Positions 62,764 through 64,000 of a stretch of 64,000 bases of DNA are shown here, in pieces. Position 1 is the first letter of the stretch. Each line of letters begins with the position of its first letter. This stretch comes from Gordonia sp. ABSL11-1 (GTDB lineage: Bacteria; Actinomycetota; Actinomycetes; Mycobacteriales; Mycobacteriaceae), in the NCBI RefSeq assembly GCF_030315685.1, contig NZ_JASXSI010000003.1:124001-188000 (forward strand), read 5' to 3'. The notes below the pieces were generated by a model. The model was not told the origin of the DNA. It saw only the letters and a program-made list of their open reading frames with translations, and searched no databases. The translations under genes were made by a program, and so were the position numbers.

Positions 62764-63546
62764 TCAGCTGGTCGAGCGTCGATACATGATGAGCGACACC
62801 GGGATGCAGATCGCGAGGATCGCGACACTGGTCGCGATGGAGTAGCCGACGGCGTGCTCGGCCACCCACCCGGTCGCAGCCGGGAAGTCCGGTGGCGAGG
62901 CATTGCCGAACTTCTGCCGGCAGGCCGTGGCGACGGCGGTCACCGGATTCCATTCCGCGATCGGGCGCAGGATGCCGGGAAGGCTCTGCGCCGAGATGAA
63001 TGCGCTGGAGAGGAAGGTGACCGGGAACATCCACAGGAAGCCGATGCTCTGGGCCACTTCGACATTCGGTGCCGCCAGCCCGGTCACCGCGCCCACCAAG
63101 GCCATCGCGAGGGCGAACAGCAGGATGATGCCGAACGCCACCAGGGCGTCGAGCGCACTGTCACGGATCCGCCAGCCGATGGCGAGACCGCAAGCGACCA
63201 TGACACCGAGTCCGATGATGCCGAGGAGCATGTCGGAGGTGACCCGACCGGCGATGACCCCGAGTCTCGACATCGGCAGGGAGCGGAGCCGGTCGATGAT
63301 GCCGTCGGACATATCGTTGGCCAGACCGACGGTCGTGATCGCGGCGTTGAAGACGACTGTCTGGGCGAAGATGCCGGACATCAGGAACTCGCGGTAGGAG
63401 CCGCCGCCGAAGGTCGCGCCGAACACGTAGGCGAAGAGGAACACGAACATGAGCGGCTGTACCGTCGCACTCATCAGCAGGGTCGGGATTCGCCGTACCG
63501 TCAACAGATTTCGTTCGACGATGACGGCGGTGTCGGTGAACATCAC
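62764..63546 (-). CDS. ABC-2 type exporter permease (DrrB family), second system
   Basis: A 260-residue permease with about six membrane spans. The family motif runs through FLMSGIFAQTVVFNAAITTV and NDMSDGIIDRLRSLPMSR, followed by FLSSAFISAQSLPGILRPI, matching DrrB proteins more closely than the two permeases at 13-15 kb do. The GTG start at 63546 overlaps the stop of the ATPase gene (GTGA), with an ATG one codon later. Together with the partial ATPase it forms a second, independent DrrAB-type exporter. It is 11 kb from the last NRPS gene and separated by unrelated genes, so a link to the peptides is doubtful. Confidence 0.9.
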   Translation of the reverse strand: MMFTDTAVIVERNLLTVRRIPTLLMSATVQPLMFVFLFAYVFGATFGGGSYREFLMSGIFAQTVVFNAAITTVGLANDMSDGIIDRLRSLPMSRLGVIAGRVTSDMLLGIIGLGVMVACGLAIGWRIRDSALDALVAFGIILLFALAMALVGAVTGLAAPNVEVAQSIGFLWMFPVTFLSSAFISAQSLPGILRPIAEWNPVTAVATACRQKFGNASPPDFPAATGWVAEHAVGYSIATSVAILAICIPVSLIMYRRSTS

Positions 63547-64000
63547 ACGCGCTCCAATCGTTCGGTGGCGGTCTCGTCGTTATCGCTCGCCGACGCGCGC
63601 GGGGTCCCGGTTCGTTCGGTCAACTGGAGGAACACGTCGTCGAGGGTGGGGGAGGCGACGGTCGCGTCGAGCACGTCGATGCCGACGTGCTCGCAGGCCT
63701 TGACCGCATCGACAGCGCTACGCGATCCCTCCGTCACCGCGACCGACCAGCGCACATCGTCGAGTTGCTGCGGCATGCCGAGGCCGATCTCGGCCAGGGT
63801 GGTGGCGACCAGGGTGGAGTCCGCAGCCCGGTGCTCGAGTTCGACGGTCAGGATCGACTGCGCGGTCGTCGACTTCAGCTCGGCGGCCGTGCCCTGCGCG
63901 CGGATGGTGCCGTGATCGATGACGGTGATCTCGTCGGCGAGCGCGTCGGCCTCCTCGAGGTACTGGGTGGTGAGCAGGACGGTGGTGCCGGCGGCCACCT
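63543..64000 (-). CDS. DrrA-type ABC transporter ATPase, C-terminal part (cut by window edge)
   Basis: The frame is open to the right edge, so only the last ~150 residues are seen: the switch region AAGTTVLLTTQYLEEADALA, then ITVIDHGTIRAQGTAAELKS, and the DrrA C-terminal domain with TVASPTLDDVFLQLTERTG. Walker A, signature and Walker B lie outside the window. Coupled by GTGA overlap to the permease downstream. The first residues visible align inside the family, so no start codon should be assigned here. Confidence 0.92.
   Translation of the reverse strand, partial: VAAGTTVLLTTQYLEEADALADEITVIDHGTIRAQGTAAELKSTTAQSILTVELEHRAADSTLVATTLAEIGLGMPQQLDDVRWSVAVTEGSRSAVDAVKACEHVGIDVLDATVASPTLDDVFLQLTERTGTPRASASDNDETATERLERV

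Overview
The window is high-GC actinobacterial DNA dominated by nonribosomal peptide synthetase (NRPS) genes. An antigen-85/mycolyltransferase-type esterase, a SigK/RskA-type sigma/anti-sigma pair and a CE1758/CE1759-type flavin oxidoreductase pair point to a mycolic-acid-containing member of the Mycobacteriales. Gordonia or a close relative is my guess, but the genus cannot be proven from this sequence.

Left part (1-13.2 kb): the 3' end of a large NRPS gene (A-T-C-A-T-C-A-T-C-A-T-TE visible; its start lies left of the window), then an mbtH-like gene, a strong hairpin, and a small gene whose protein resembles only the first ~60 residues of an adenylation (A) domain. On the opposite strand (13.3-16.6 kb) is a translationally coupled DrrA/DrrB-type ABC exporter operon whose ATPase has a ~248-residue disordered N-terminal extension. 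A 487-bp intergenic region separates it from the next NRPS genes.

Centre (17.1-50.9 kb): two translationally coupled NRPS genes, C(start)-A-T-C-A-T-C-[A fragment] and [A fragment]-A-T-C-A-T-E-C-A-T-C-A-T-C-A-T-C-A-T-E-C-A-T-TE, the second about 8,300 residues long. Together they form a nine-module line. It begins with an EntF-like starter C domain and serine A domain, has epimerases in modules 4 and 8, predicts Thr at position 8, and ends in a thioesterase. Module 3 is split between the two proteins, with C at the end of one and A at the start of the next. A second mbtH gene and a second small A-fragment gene follow, so the order TE - mbtH - A-fragment occurs twice. The two mbtH genes share 184 bp of perfect DNA identity. 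Four related A-fragments (two free-standing, two at the protein junction) are the most unusual feature of the window.

Right part (51-64 kb): mostly housekeeping or regulatory genes. They are a DUF4190-like membrane protein, a lipoprotein, a luciferase-like monooxygenase with its FMN reductase partner, a pirin, an acetoacetate-decarboxylase-like protein, and a NarL-type response regulator/histidine kinase pair with a degenerate second sensor and a stand-alone LuxR-type HTH protein. These are followed by the Ag85-like esterase, sigK/rskA, and the start of a second DrrAB-type exporter running off the right edge.

No rRNA, tRNA, CRISPR array, insertion sequence or prophage was recognised. Substrate codes were read by eye, by aligning core motifs to the GrsA phenylalanine A domain, and should be recomputed.
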